Position numbers and translations under genes: made by a program
The notes under the pieces: generated by a model
What the model was told of the DNA's origin: nothing
Seen by the model: the letters and a program-made list of their open reading frames with translations, nothing else
Databases searched by the model: none
Shown: one piece after another, positions 46,081-57,528 of the stretch
Layout of the letters: each line of letters begins with the position of its first letter
How positions within the stretch are numbered: position 1 is the first letter of the stretch
Source of the DNA: Cryptomeria japonica
Taxonomy: Eukaryota > Streptophyta > Pinopsida > Cupressales > Cupressaceae
NCBI RefSeq assembly: GCF_030272615.1
Contig: NC_081406.1
Location: 210,774,997-210,838,996, forward strand
Length of the DNA stretch: 64,000 nucleotides
Direction of reading: 5' to 3'

Positions 46081-47487
46081 AACACTGAGGGAAATGGATG
46101 GCCATTTTACAAGAGTTTTATCTAGAAATGCATCCAATGAGGTTAGTTAGAGGCCAAGGTTTGTCTCAAGCCATGATGACTAATATCCCTCAAATCTAGT
46201 GCTAGCAATATACATTACAGTCATTTACTCAGGACCCATGGTAAACTGATTTGGTTTTCATCTTACTGAATAACAAGTGTCCTAAGGGGTTGATAGCCAC
46301 ACAAAGACAAGCTTTAAGTCTCAAAAGTGCCAATTATATGATAAAGCATTTGACACTTTATAGGAAGAACTATGAAGGTATTTACCTTTGATGTCTTGAT
46401 CACCAGAAAGACCGTAAGATGATCGAGGAATTCCATGGGAAATATTATACAATCCATGGGTCAATGGATGCAACAACACACCAGATTTTGAAAGTCAGCT
46501 ATTACCAGCCTTGTATTTTTACAGATACTCATGAACATGTTTATCATTGCCATACATGCCAAATTGTAGCCTCCAGAGAAAGGAATCCTGCCATGCCTCT
46601 CCAACCATTGTTTGAGGTAAGATCATTTGCCCAATTGCCATTAGATTTTGTAGGTGTCATTAATCCTATTTCATCTACAGGACACAAGTTCATTCTCACA
46701 ACAACAAATTATTATACTCGATGGACGGAGGCCATAGCATGTAGGAATGCTATTGCAAAGGTTGTTCTAAAATTCATTGATGAATACATCATCACCAAGT
46801 TTGGTATGTCATTCGCTCTGGTATGTGACAACAACCATTCTTTTAATTCAACACAATTAATACAATGGTCATATGAGTACAAGGTAGTTATGAAATTTTC
46901 ATCGAATTATTACCCACAAGGAAACGGAGTAGCTAAATCCACGAAAAAAAATATTTTAGATGTTATTAAGAAATTGCTTGAGAGAAACCCTAGGGATTGG
47001 CACAATCAATTAAGGTACGCCTTACGGGCTGACCACACCAAAGTCAAAAGCCACCCTAGGGACTTCTCCATACTACCTTGTTTATGGCTAAAACCCTATT
47101 TTCCCATTCAATTTACAGACACTGGTCCTCCAGCTAATGAAAGATCTTGAAATTGAGGACCAGGTAGAAGTTTGTCTCCTGAATCTATTAAACCTTGATG
47201 AGAAAAGGATAAATACCCTACAACACTTCACTAAGAATCAGGCAGTTGTTAAGCAATGGTTTGATAAAAGAGCCAAGGTCAAAGCTTTTCAGATCTCTAA
47301 CTTATTTCTATTATGGGACAAGGCCAAAGAAAAGAAGGGTGATCACCATAAGTTTGAGAGGTTGTGGTTAGGTCCTTATTAGATTGCTGAAATTTTAGAA
47401 GAGAACACTTTTAGGTTGAGCTCTTTGATAGAAGAACTTGTACCATTGTCCATCAATGGTCAGTTCCTCAAGCATTATTTTGATTAA
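46081..47487 (+). pseudogene. Integrase (element C)
   Basis: A decayed linker (46081-46400) leads to the zinc-binding part, HEHVYHCHTCQIVASRE. The catalytic core has LPLDFVGVINPISSTGHKFI (first Asp) and FALVCDNNHSF (second Asp). In YYPQGNGVAKSTKKN, Lys stands where Glu is expected. The C-terminal domain at 47137-47487 reads AFQISNLFLLWDKAKEKKGD, then KFERLWLGPY. A frameshift separates the two near 47140. No envelope-like frame follows. Confidence 0.85.
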
Positions 47488-48537
47488 ATCTCAGAGGAGC
47501 TCAATCTTTTTTACTATAGTAGTTTAGTTGTTTTATTTTCTTTGTTGCTTGTTTGAATTTTAGCGTTGGATGCGTGTTTCCATTGTTGCTGCGTGTTTCC
47601 ACTTTTGCTTCATGTTTGTTTTCTTTGGTTCGTTGGTCTTCATCTATTTGTTTCATTTTTCTTTGTTGGGATACATGTTTATTCTCAAGGATTATAAAGG
47701 ATAGGTCTTCTTTGCATAATAGATTGCCAAATTTGAGAGACTTTGACTCTTTGTTCTTTACAACTTCATCATTATTTGGTTAATTTTGAAATCTTTGTCT
47801 ACACTCGTCCAAGGTGGTATATAATGGTTTAAATATGATCAGATTTCTTGACTCTCAATTGGAAAAGGCTAGCCTGATTACTCAGCACTACCATCACACT
47901 AAGTTACATCAAAAAATTTTGTAAGATATCAGATGAACTTGTTTCCAAGTGAAAAATAAGAAGTCAAGATGTTTCATGTTGTCCACCATGGATCCCAACG
48001 TAGTAATCAGACTTTAATGTTTGAAAGATGCTTAAAGGTTATGAAGAAATAAGCCTTCTATATTCTATGTGAAATATGATCTATAAAGAGAAAGAGAAAA
48101 AAAATGATCCACCTGAAGCAACTAAACTTGGGTCTTCCAAGTAATCTCCACCAGGGCTATGGATGTCTGGCTGGCAGTGGAGCACTTCTTGACGGGGGAT
48201 AGAGGTATCTTTGTTGGGACTATGGACGCCCGGCTGGTAGCTAAGCAATTCCTTGGATGAACTTGCATGAATCACATTTATTGACTTCACCTATGTATCT
48301 TGGGCCCAATTTCCTTTGTTTATCTTCATTATTAAGAATGATAGAGTAATAAATCACGAGCACACACTCAAGAGTTAATTCTTGTTCAGTTCTGGACTCG
48401 GTTGTTTGATCATTAGTTCGTTCATCTTTTCACTCTTATACATTAATTTGAATGATAGTATCCTTAGGCATCAGGTTATATCAGAGATTCTGAAGTTCTA
48501 AAATTCCTAGAGTCATTTTTCCCAGATAGTCGTCATT
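47488..48537 (+). other. 3' noncoding region of element C
   Basis: No gene is recognised. Two related phrases, 'gggctatggatgtctggctggcag' near 48155 and 'gggactatggacgcccggctggtag' near 48217, form a diverged repeat. A purine-rich stretch, GACGGGGGATAGAGG, lies near 48191-48205, but no purine tract touches the 3' LTR at 48538. Confidence 0.5.
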
Positions 48538-48637
48538 TGTTATGCCCTGCATACCTAGCCCCATTAATTTCCTTGTCTTGAAAGTATATGTCCCCTCTCT
48601 TTTGTTTTTTAGTTTTGGTTTTATGTTTTTTCCTTTA

Positions 48638-49862
48638 TCACCTTGGAACCCCAGAGTCTCGGGATGCTCTTTGCTTGGTTTTGAATTCCTACCCCGAAAC
48701 CCCGGAGTCCCGAGGTAGGCTTTTGTTTCTTGTTTTGGTCAAGACCTCAGAACCCTGGAGTCTTGAGGTCTTGCCTTGTTCTTTTTGGGGAAGCCTCAAA
48801 ATCCTAGAGTCCCGAAATTCTGAGTTCTTCATTTTCTGTCTTTGTTTTGTTGAACCCCGGAACCCTGGAGTGCCGAGGTGTTTTTCTATTTTTACCTCGG
48901 AACTTCCGAACCCCGGAGTCCCAAGGTGTCTTCTTTTCTTTTTTTGTGTTTGACCTCGAAACCCTGGAGTCCTGATGTGATTTCTTGTCTTTTTTTGTTT
49001 TGACCTCAGAACCCCAAAACCTCGGAGTTCTGAGGTGTGCTTTCGCTTTTCATGTTTTCCATCTCAGAAGTCTGGAACTCCGGACTCTCGAGGTCGTGTT
49101 TAAGGCAAACATACGGATGAGATATCGAGGGGTATAAATAGAGGAAATGAACCTTTTTGAGTTCATTTGTGCATTCAAATTTTCTACACTCCTAGCTCTA
49201 CCTCCCGATTTCATGCCTCTGTGTTGTCGATCTTTCGTGGGTTTTTCTTCTGCCTGGTTGGTGGATTTTCTTCCCCCTTTGTGTTTGCTTGTTGAGATTT
49301 TTTTAATTTTTTTTGAGCTTAGTTTTTTCTTCTTGTTTTTTTTTCGTGTTTTCGTTGTTTTCTTGCATACCCTAGGTACCCCGGAGTTTCAGGCTTCATA
49401 GTCCTATCAACCCCGGAACCCCAAAGTCCCGAGGTTGTTCCTCTTTGGTCATGTCCTTCACCCCGAAACCCCAGATCACAAAGTTCTGGATCACTTTTCT
49501 AAGATATTTCCCCCAACCCCGGAACCTCAAAGTTTGGAAGTTCTTGATATTTTATGGCCATGTTGTTCACCCTGGAAACCCGAATCCACAAAGTTCCAGA
49601 TTATCTCTTTGGCCTACACTTAAATTACCACAGGACCCTGGGACCTTGAAGTCCCAGATGAGCCATGTTAATTATTCCACCCTGGAATCTTGGAACCCCA
49701 GAGTTACGGACTCTATTGTTTTATCCACCCCAACACTAGAACCTCAGAGTTCTAGACTATGTTGTTTCAGCTTATCTAAACTCGGGACCCTGGAACCCCG
49801 GAGTTCCGAAGTTAATTCTTTTAAAGGAGTTACTCTTCCCGGAACCTTAGAGTCCCAAGGTG
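48638..49862 (+). repeat. GC-rich quasi-palindrome array in the 3' LTR
   Basis: By eye I count about nine copies before the TATA box (near 48640, 48686, 48745, 48792, 48850, 48893, 48952, 49001 and 49061) and about ten after it (49374-49862). The best unit is an ACCTCGGAACCCCGG arm followed by AGTCCCGAGGT, nearly its own reverse complement. Some units extend the pairing into private flanks, such as CAAGACCTC facing GAGGTCTTG near 48738-48771. Short proteins read through this array are not real genes. Confidence 0.78.
49133..49140 (+). promoter_or_regulatory. TATA box in the 3' LTR of element C
   Basis: TATAAATA in the context GAGGGG-TATAAATA-GAGG is conserved with 18177-18184, about 595 bp from the LTR start. 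It lies between the two halves of the quasi-palindrome array and upstream of the long frame. Confidence 0.55.
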
Positions 49863-49934
49863 GGTGATATATTGATATTTCAAGTATATGATAAGCTAAT
49901 TTTTTGGAACTTTCTTGTAGAACAAAGCAATTAG

Positions 49935-52900
49935 ATGGACCCAACCTCCAGGAAGAAACTCAAAGAATTGGAAAAACTGCCCGCAACCATGAAATACCAA
50001 TATCAAAGGTGAACATACACCTCAAAACTAGAAGATGCAATTCAATGGGTAACTAACTCTGAGGTGGGGCACATTGAGTTGGAGGATATCAGAAAATAAA
50101 TGGATAATCCTAGGATAGAGGCTCCTTATAAAAGAATCAAGAGGTCAGGGTTAGTAGAAACAACCATTTTTCCTCAATTTGTCCAAGCCCCACAATTCAT
50201 CATGATAGTGGCACAATTTATAAACACTGACACTAGAAAGTGCACGGATGAACAAGGAAGGACAGTAATACACTTGTCAGCAGATATGTTACAATTTTTG
50301 CTTGGCATCCCTTCAAGGGAGGAAGTCTTCTTAACTACTAAGGAAGAAGTTGCTGAAATATGGGGAACTGATATTGTTTCGTGCAAAAGGCACATGAATG
50401 AAAATATGTTAGAGGAGGAAAGGAAGACGGGACTGAAGGATACTGATGTTCTAAGGGCTAATTTCAAGGAGCCACAATGTGACTTGATTATCATGCTGAG
50501 AAAGGCCTTCAGCAAGACAGACTACCAACATTTCCACCTGTGGATGTTCCAATATATGACCACTATTCTTATTAGAAAATGATACTTTGACTGGGCTCAG
50601 ATATTATCAAGCATTATACATAAGTAGTTGACTAAGGTACACAAAACAAAAAATTCTTCTTTACCTCATATATTATCTAGGTAGTCGCCCGAATAGGCAA
50701 ATTCCTAGGGCTACAAATAGAGGGCCAACTTGGAGACGAAGAAGGGTAGAAAAGGGTGTGGGAATATTATACTCAACTCCCTCTAGGCAACGTGAAGACA
50801 TATTTCAAAAGAGTAAACAATGCCTTCCTTTTCCCTGTCATCATCAAACTGACAGGTGATACAGGTTATAGAATAATCCTAGAAGCAATTGCAATAATCA
50901 GAGAATGGGCATGTTGGTTCATCCAGAACCAATGTTCTACATATATCAAAGTCAGTGGATTCATGGGGAACCCCATGTTGCTGCCTCGATAATTCAATGA
51001 CAGAATAATACTCTTAGAATATGTCAAGCAAATGGTTGGGCTAAAATATTTGTTATCTTCGAAACATAAGGCAGGTGTGGATTTCTCAGTTTCAATCGGT
51101 TACTTTTCTTGTTCCAAAATCCAAGTAGCTAAGTCGGCCAAGCAGGAGCTCCAAGATTTATATTTAAAATAATTCGGTTATGCTCGGGAATACTATGACC
51201 CATATGGAAAATTAAAGCAATGGATGCCAAAAGCATATGATGGGCATCAACCAAGTTTGGAGGATTTTTGGGCCAACCTCCAGGATAGTTTTGAGGTTAG
51301 AGAGAAGAGTTATTCTAGGCTCTCTATTCGGCAAATAAGAGATTCTGAGATAGAGACCAATCTCCCTAAGGAATTGAGGGATGATGGTGAATCACTAGAC
51401 CCAACATATAAGGAGAAGGAATTGATGGAAATCCTCTCTCTCTGATCAAATGGTCAAGGAAGGAAGATGTAAATATAGATACAATGTCTCAAATGATTAT
51501 AAAGAGAACCAAAAAATGGTTGAGTCTAAGGATTAAGCCAAGTGCTTCAAAGGGAAAACAAAAGGAATCAGCCTCTCACAAATCCTCAGTCAAGGACTCA
51601 TAAAGAGTATGCCCGTAGGACAAGGTTTAGTTCCATAAGGAATACATCCACAGACATAGATGAAGCTATGCAACCTGTGCAAACTACTAAGGAACATCTT
51701 GGATAGGTCAAGGAGCAGATGAGAAAGGTCGAGTTGTTGAAAAAGGATACAAATTTTGGAATAAGGGAAGGGTTAGGACCCATCCCACTAGATGAGGTGT
51801 ATCCAGCTAGGACAACAATTCGGCAAACACCGGGAGAAGGCACTCAAAGGGAAGATGAGCAAGAAAGGGTCGATGAAGAAACATCTCCACCTGATCAACC
51901 CCCTCCTGATACAATAGTGCCAGTATATGCACCAACTCCTACTTTTACTACAACATCAGTGACCTTTCCTCCTCTAACAAAAGTGTTCACCCCTACAATA
52001 GAGAAGGTCAGTATTCATAACATTGAGTCGGATTTAGATAAAGAAGATGAGAAGATTGTGGTGCAATCGATGTAAAAAAAGACTGAGAAGAAAGAAAATA
52101 ATTCTAATAGGCTCAACAATAGGCACCGAAGGATTCGATGGATATTGATAAACAAGATTTGTCAAGGAAGTCATCGGTTGAGGAGGAAAAGAAACCGAAT
52201 GACTCCAAAGATGAAAAAAATGAAAGATTGATCTCAACTCCAAAAGACCAAGAGGATTTATTAAAATAAATAATTGTTGGAGAAGGGATGGAAGAAACAA
52301 ATAAAGGAGATAAAGAGTTTGAAGAAGAAATAAGTGACAGGTTAGGGGAGTTGCACAGGAAACAACAGTTAAATATTGATATCACTCTTCAAACTAGCTA
52401 GGTTCAACCGAGAACATCAACCCAAGATATTCCAATCCTGGAGCAAGTAGAATGAGAGAAGGATGGCATAGAAGAGTAGTCAAAGGTACTCATGGTGACT
52501 ACAGACATCGTTCCACATCAAAGTGACGAGGACAAGGATATGCCACAATGGCTAAACTTCACCTTCAAGAAGAAAAAGAAAGTGGTACTACCAAGGGTCA
52601 CATTATAGCAGGCAATCACCAAAGAATCGAGAAAAACAAAGAAGGCTAAAACCATTCATCATTTATCTAGAACTGGTTCCGGTGAGGTGGTTGTCGATGT
52701 TGTGGTTCCTACACAAGCTGAAGGCTAGAGCTCCCCCGAATACCAAGTTTCATAGGTAAAATTGGGTAAACAGACCAAATGGGGGGAGTTGGAAACATTA
52801 GAGCTTGCAACTAGCATAGTGAGGAGCAAGATAGAAAAATAACACATCTCCCGCTCAAAGGTCAAGGTGTAGCTAGAATAGTATAAGTAATTCCTAGTGG

Positions 52901-53676
52901 AGATGAGCAAGCCCCTTGACGTACGGGTCGATGATAGCCTGCCCTCAACCTCATCACTTCCAAAGGGAGACGTGAAGGCAATTATTGAGGTGAGAAAGGT
53001 GGCAGCCACTGCAAAAGAATGGGTGTAGGCAAATACCTCTAAAATTAGATTATTTTTGCAAAATACTATGGAGGTGTATAAGAAAGATACACGGGTTACA
53101 GCAGCTTTAGCTTCATGTTCTCAACAGTGGGAGAAAAAGCTTAACATTTTTGGTAAGCAGTGTCATGTTTTGAATAGGGTTTTGAATCTTAAAGCGGATA
53201 TCATATTAGGTGAGGATATGTTAGGAGGGGATAGCGTTGACAATTTACAATCATATATATACATTTTGGAGTTGAAGATTGAGATGCTTCAACAATATGG
53301 AAAAGACATAACAGATGCCCGTTCTCCTCTCCTAGGGGTAGTAAATAAGTATGAAAGGTTTGTAGGCCATTTATTGGGTATTTTTGGGCTCAGTGTTAGT
53401 AGTGCAAGACACATGGAGGAAGACAATGTACTTCATCAATGGGATGCCTATGTGGCACAATATCTTACAACTCCTGTTGAGTTAATGGATAGATATACAT
53501 ACTTAATAACTCAATGTCAACAAGATTCAGAAATAATAGAAAAATTAGAAGATAGGAGTAAGAATGCAGATGAGATTTTGAAGAAGTACAAGTTCAAAAT
53601 CAAGCATGTTGCAGATCCCTTTGCTGAAGTGGTTGAAGGTATCATTAGCAATTATAAGAGCTATAAAAATAAGTAA
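49935..53676 (+). pseudogene. LTR-borne unknown protein, full-length decayed copy (3' LTR)
   Basis: About 1,240 codons from MDPTSRKKLKELEKLP at 49935 to NYKSYKNK and a stop at 53676. In-frame stops occur early (near 50008 and 50097), then frame changes. Longest open parts are 50100-50582, 50756-50992, 51224-51445, 51719-52075 and 53056-53676. The N-terminal third is globular (ADMLQFLLGIPSREEVFLTT; YQHFHLWMFQYMTTI). The middle is charged and Pro/Thr-rich. The C-terminal third is helical (LQSYIYILELKIEMLQQYGK). I see no protease, polymerase or nuclease motif and no zinc knuckle. Similarity to Athila-type plant ORFs is possible but untested. Confidence 0.62.
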
Positions 53677-54730
53677 AAGGTAAACATGGAGTTGCTAATG
53701 ATAACATGATATTTTTGTGGAATTTTGCATGACACCAGAACTGGGACTTCAAATGTTTCTTCAGCATGTGCATGGATTATGGAACTAGTTTTGTATGATT
53801 ACGAAATGTTGGCTCATGCAGCACTATTTTTGTAATGCTCACCTAGTCCCAATTTTGTAATAGTTAACTAGGAGTCCAAGGTAGAGACTTGGATGTCAAC
53901 TGTGACTCCTTACTTTTTTAAGGCTTAAATTAGATAGGGATATATCCTAGAAAGTAGGACAAGAAACTCTATAAATTGGAGATTTTGATTCATTTGTAAG
54001 GGTCCACAAATTGATGATTTGAGGCCCCCTTACAGATTTTAGATTAATTTTATGTAGATTGTTATAAATTAGAATAGTTTTGTGATTCATTCTTTGAATT
54101 TAATACAAGAAGCAATTTATAGATTGCCTGATCTATGCGTATATGCTATTAATTTATTCTTTGCAGTCTGGTAATGTCTATTGTTTGAAATCGGCAGCTT
54201 GTTCTAGTCTTATAATTTATTTCTTTATGAATCATATTGCACACATAAGTGGTGTATGAGACTTATTGTGATAGGATGATATTGTGGTGATATTCTTTCT
54301 ATGAATTTGTGAGGTTGCTGACTTTGCAGGTTTATCAAAGGTCTGTTATTGAATGCTAGTTTGAATAATATTGATGATTTTTTGGATTGCAGGGTACTAA
54401 TTGAATAGTTCATTAAGTTTTGATTGCATTAGTTTCATTGTTATTTTCTTGTTTCCCTGATCTATCTTTTGCAGTTTATTTTTAAAAAGTTTTAAATCAT
54501 AAAAATACTAAAAAGTTAAGTTATTGAAATTTATTTGGATTCATTTTGACCAATAGGCCCCTTAACAGGTACAACCGCATCAACCATTGAGTTGCCCATC
54601 ACCATCAAGACTTGACTATAGAGACCTTGGAGTAGTTAGTTTCTTGAAAATTATTGCTTTTCAGGAGAGGTGGTGAGTGGTCACATAAATTACCTGACTG
54701 TTGGTGAGTGTGTCAAAACACCCATCAACA

Positions 54731-57528
54731 GGAAGTCTTGGGGCTCACAACTATTAGTTATCTTTATTAGATGATTCCTAATTACCCAGCCCATATAATT
54801 AATTATTAATGTTATAACTTATTTTTGATAAGGAAAACTTCCAATGTGTCCTGGCAGTCTAGACTCTAACATCCTTATAAGGAACCTTTTAGCAACCTGT
54901 TCTCTCATGACCTTGGTCATCACATGAAATCCCACTCCCCCTAACATGTTCCAAAACAATGATAAAAACAAGTAGGCTCAAAGAAAAATCCAAAAGAATC
55001 CATAACGACACATAAGAAGACATAGCCATCAATATCCACCACGAGCCTCAATACAAGATAATGAATCAACAAGCCATCTCATGGGTAATAAAAATATGGC
55101 ATAAACATGAAACAAACCTCAACAACAAGGCTTATCAACTCACTGGAGAAAAACAATAAAATAAACCTCTCAACACGGCTTATCAACATGTTGGAGAAGC
55201 ATAAAACCTCTACAACAAGGCATATCAACTCGCCGGAGCATAAAACCATAACAAATAACCAAATCAAATAAAACTCAATGGTGGAACACATTAGAAAAAC
55301 TCAACAAAAGCCTTCGGTACAAGATCAAATCCGTAGAAGTCAAAAATAGATAATCTAACCTGAGCAAATACTAGAAAACCACATATTAGCGCATTTGATA
55401 CATAGATTAGCGCATTTAACTAATTTTGTAGTACGTTTAACAAATCATTCAGTGCATATGATAATTATTTCAACATATTTAACTATTGTTTTAGCGCATA
55501 TAATCCACAGATTGGCGCATATGAAAAAATGAATAGCGTGTATGATAAAATAGATAGCGCATTTGATCAATTATTTAGCGCATATAAAACAGATAGCAAA
55601 ATTGTTTGGAAAAGGCCATAGTACGACTTCGGTTTAAAAGTCACAGGAAAATAACTAAGTCCTGAAATCAATCTAAAAAGTGATGCTCAGATAATACAAA
55701 AACAAATATAACAAATGAAATACAAATCCATAAACATATAAGGAATAAAATGCAAATCAAGCATAGAAGCTTCCAGCAAAACTTTTACAGAAATTAATTC
55801 GCAGAAATTCAACCCAAGTCCAATTATACAACCACTAACAACTCAAATGAAAACTTGAGGAACAACTCCAAGCAATAATAAACTCATTCAACAAAGAATA
55901 CCATTCTAGAATATCTATCTCACAACAATGCTAGACTGAGAAAGTTAGAGAAATCCAAATACAATTCTCTCTCCAAAAATCAGCAATAGGGATCACAAAA
56001 CAATCACAACCATTGCAACTAATCCAACTCCAAACAAAATCCATACAAATATTTCGCAGAGCCGTGCATTCTCGACAAACCAAAAACTCAGAACAATAAA
56101 TATATATTTATTTCCCAAAAACTATTATACAAAAATTTACAATATAAAAAATTCCATGAAATATTTCTTCCAACTATACAAAATAACTATACAAATGTAT
56201 TTTTCCCAAACACCCAAAAAACAAGCTTTCTGTAGACACGACGAAAACAACATTTTTTTGGAAAATAAATTCCAGAGGGTAAAATCCTCCAACCTGGAAA
56301 ATAAAAGTGACGGAAAATAAATTCGATGAAGCGCCCAACCATCCAACACAAGCTTCAGCCAAAATCTTCAAGCTCCCAAAATCCAAAATGTAAGAAATCT
56401 CCAGAATGGTAATCCCGACACAATGCACAGGTTACCGAATAAAAAGAATTTCATTTGAAAACCTAGCCTCAAAACCGACCAAACAAAATAAACCAAAATT
56501 ATATAAAACTTACCTACCCAAACTTATAATATATTTTATTTCCCCAGTACTCTTAACACCAATAGTAATTAATGGTAGGTAGGAAATAATAATAAACTCA
56601 TTTACCCTTGTAACAAGAGAAATAGCTAAAATAATATAATATATTATTTATCAAGTAACAAGAGGAATATGATAAAATAATATAGAGTATTATTTATCCA
56701 ATGCGTAATAAATAATAACCATGCCCCATTAATTATCTAAAGGCTATTTAAAATAAAATCCAATTAAATAATTAAATACAAATTGTCAAGGCTAATAAAA
56801 TAAAAGCCAAATAAAACAAATGAATAATTAAATACAAATAGCCAAGGTACAAATAAATAAATAAAAGTCAAATAAATAAATATAAGATAACCAAGGCTCA
56901 ATAAATTAAATTAAATTCATCAATAAATATTAATCAATATTAAAATATAAAAACATCATTAAACAATAAATAAATAAATACCAATCAAACAATAAATTAA
57001 TAATAAATAAATAAACATTAAATCTCAAATCAATAAATATAAAATAAGCAATAAATCAATAAATAATAAATAAACACTAAACCCCAAATAAATAAATAAT
57101 CAAATTGAACTATAATAATCCAACAATTAAATCAATCGTTAATATATTATATAAACCACACATTAATTGAGTAAATAAATAACCATATACTTACATCCCA
57201 ACAACAGACCACAATTCATTGGTTAACATGACAAATCACACCAAGACAACTGGCGACCAAGGTAGACAACTTAAGCCTAGAGTATATGAAGAGAACTCAT
57301 GCCATCTCCGACAACTTGTCATTGGGATTTAAAGACACACTCAAACCTGTGAAGCCAAGTGAAGTCGATGTCTGGTACCTACAAACCTGCATCAACACTA
57401 AACACAACATATATGATACATATATATCATAATGAACAGGCAAGTGGTAAATAATCATGACGGCATATCATGCTCGCAATGAGTGATATGACATTGTCTC
57501 TATTGGTAATTTGGAGGAATTGATTATG
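54731..57528. other. AT-rich unassigned region
   Basis: No gene is recognised. Positions 56500-57180 are very AT-rich with many AATAAATAAA phrases. The proteins that can be read on the minus strand near 55079-55291 and 56137-56428 have no recognisable domain and are probably chance. This may be part of the older host sequence that also lies left of 17584, but I could not align the two. Confidence 0.4.
55380..55600 (+). repeat. Degenerate minisatellite with AGCGCAT core
   Basis: A unit of about 20-30 bp resembling 'ttagcgcatttgataca' recurs roughly ten times: near 55388, 55414, 55436 (agtacgttta), 55460 (agtgcatatgat), 55482, 55504 (agcgcatataat), 55522 (ggcgcatatgaa), 55540 (agcgtgtatgat), 55566 and 55587. 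Variation is mostly C/T and A/G. Confidence 0.7.

Larger units (their letters stand above)
17584..54730 (+). mobile_element. Giant Tat-like Ty3/gypsy element C
   Basis: This element spans 37 kb with insertions and about 20 kb without them. Order: 5' LTR 17584-26889, primer site 26894, gag, protease, an extra RNase H-like domain, RT (split by element G), RNase H, integrase, 3' noncoding region, 3' LTR 48538-54730. Flanks are GGATG (17579-17583) and GGAAG (54731-54735), a five-base duplication with one difference. After removal of D and E with their duplications, the 5' LTR is 6193 bp, the same length as the 3' LTR. Very long LTRs are known in the Ogre/Tat group. A weak point: I find no polypurine tract before 48538. 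Confidence 0.72.
48538..54730 (+). repeat. Giant 3' LTR of element C, uninterrupted
   Basis: This 6193-bp repeat starts TGTTATGCCCTGC and ends CATCAACA. It contains the quasi-palindrome array (48638-49862), a TATA box (49133-49140), the long decayed frame (49935-53676) and a 1-kb noncoding tail (53677-54730) with the second TATA-like site 'ctctataaattgg' near 53971. GGAAG follows at 54731. Confidence 0.75.

Noticed and set aside
55380-55600. A CRISPR-like array
   Set aside because: Units are degenerate, spacers are not unique or of constant length, and the context is eukaryotic transposon DNA.
56137-56428. A possible host exon on the minus strand
   Set aside because: No splice-site pattern, domain or neighbouring exon could be supported; composition is that of AT-rich filler.
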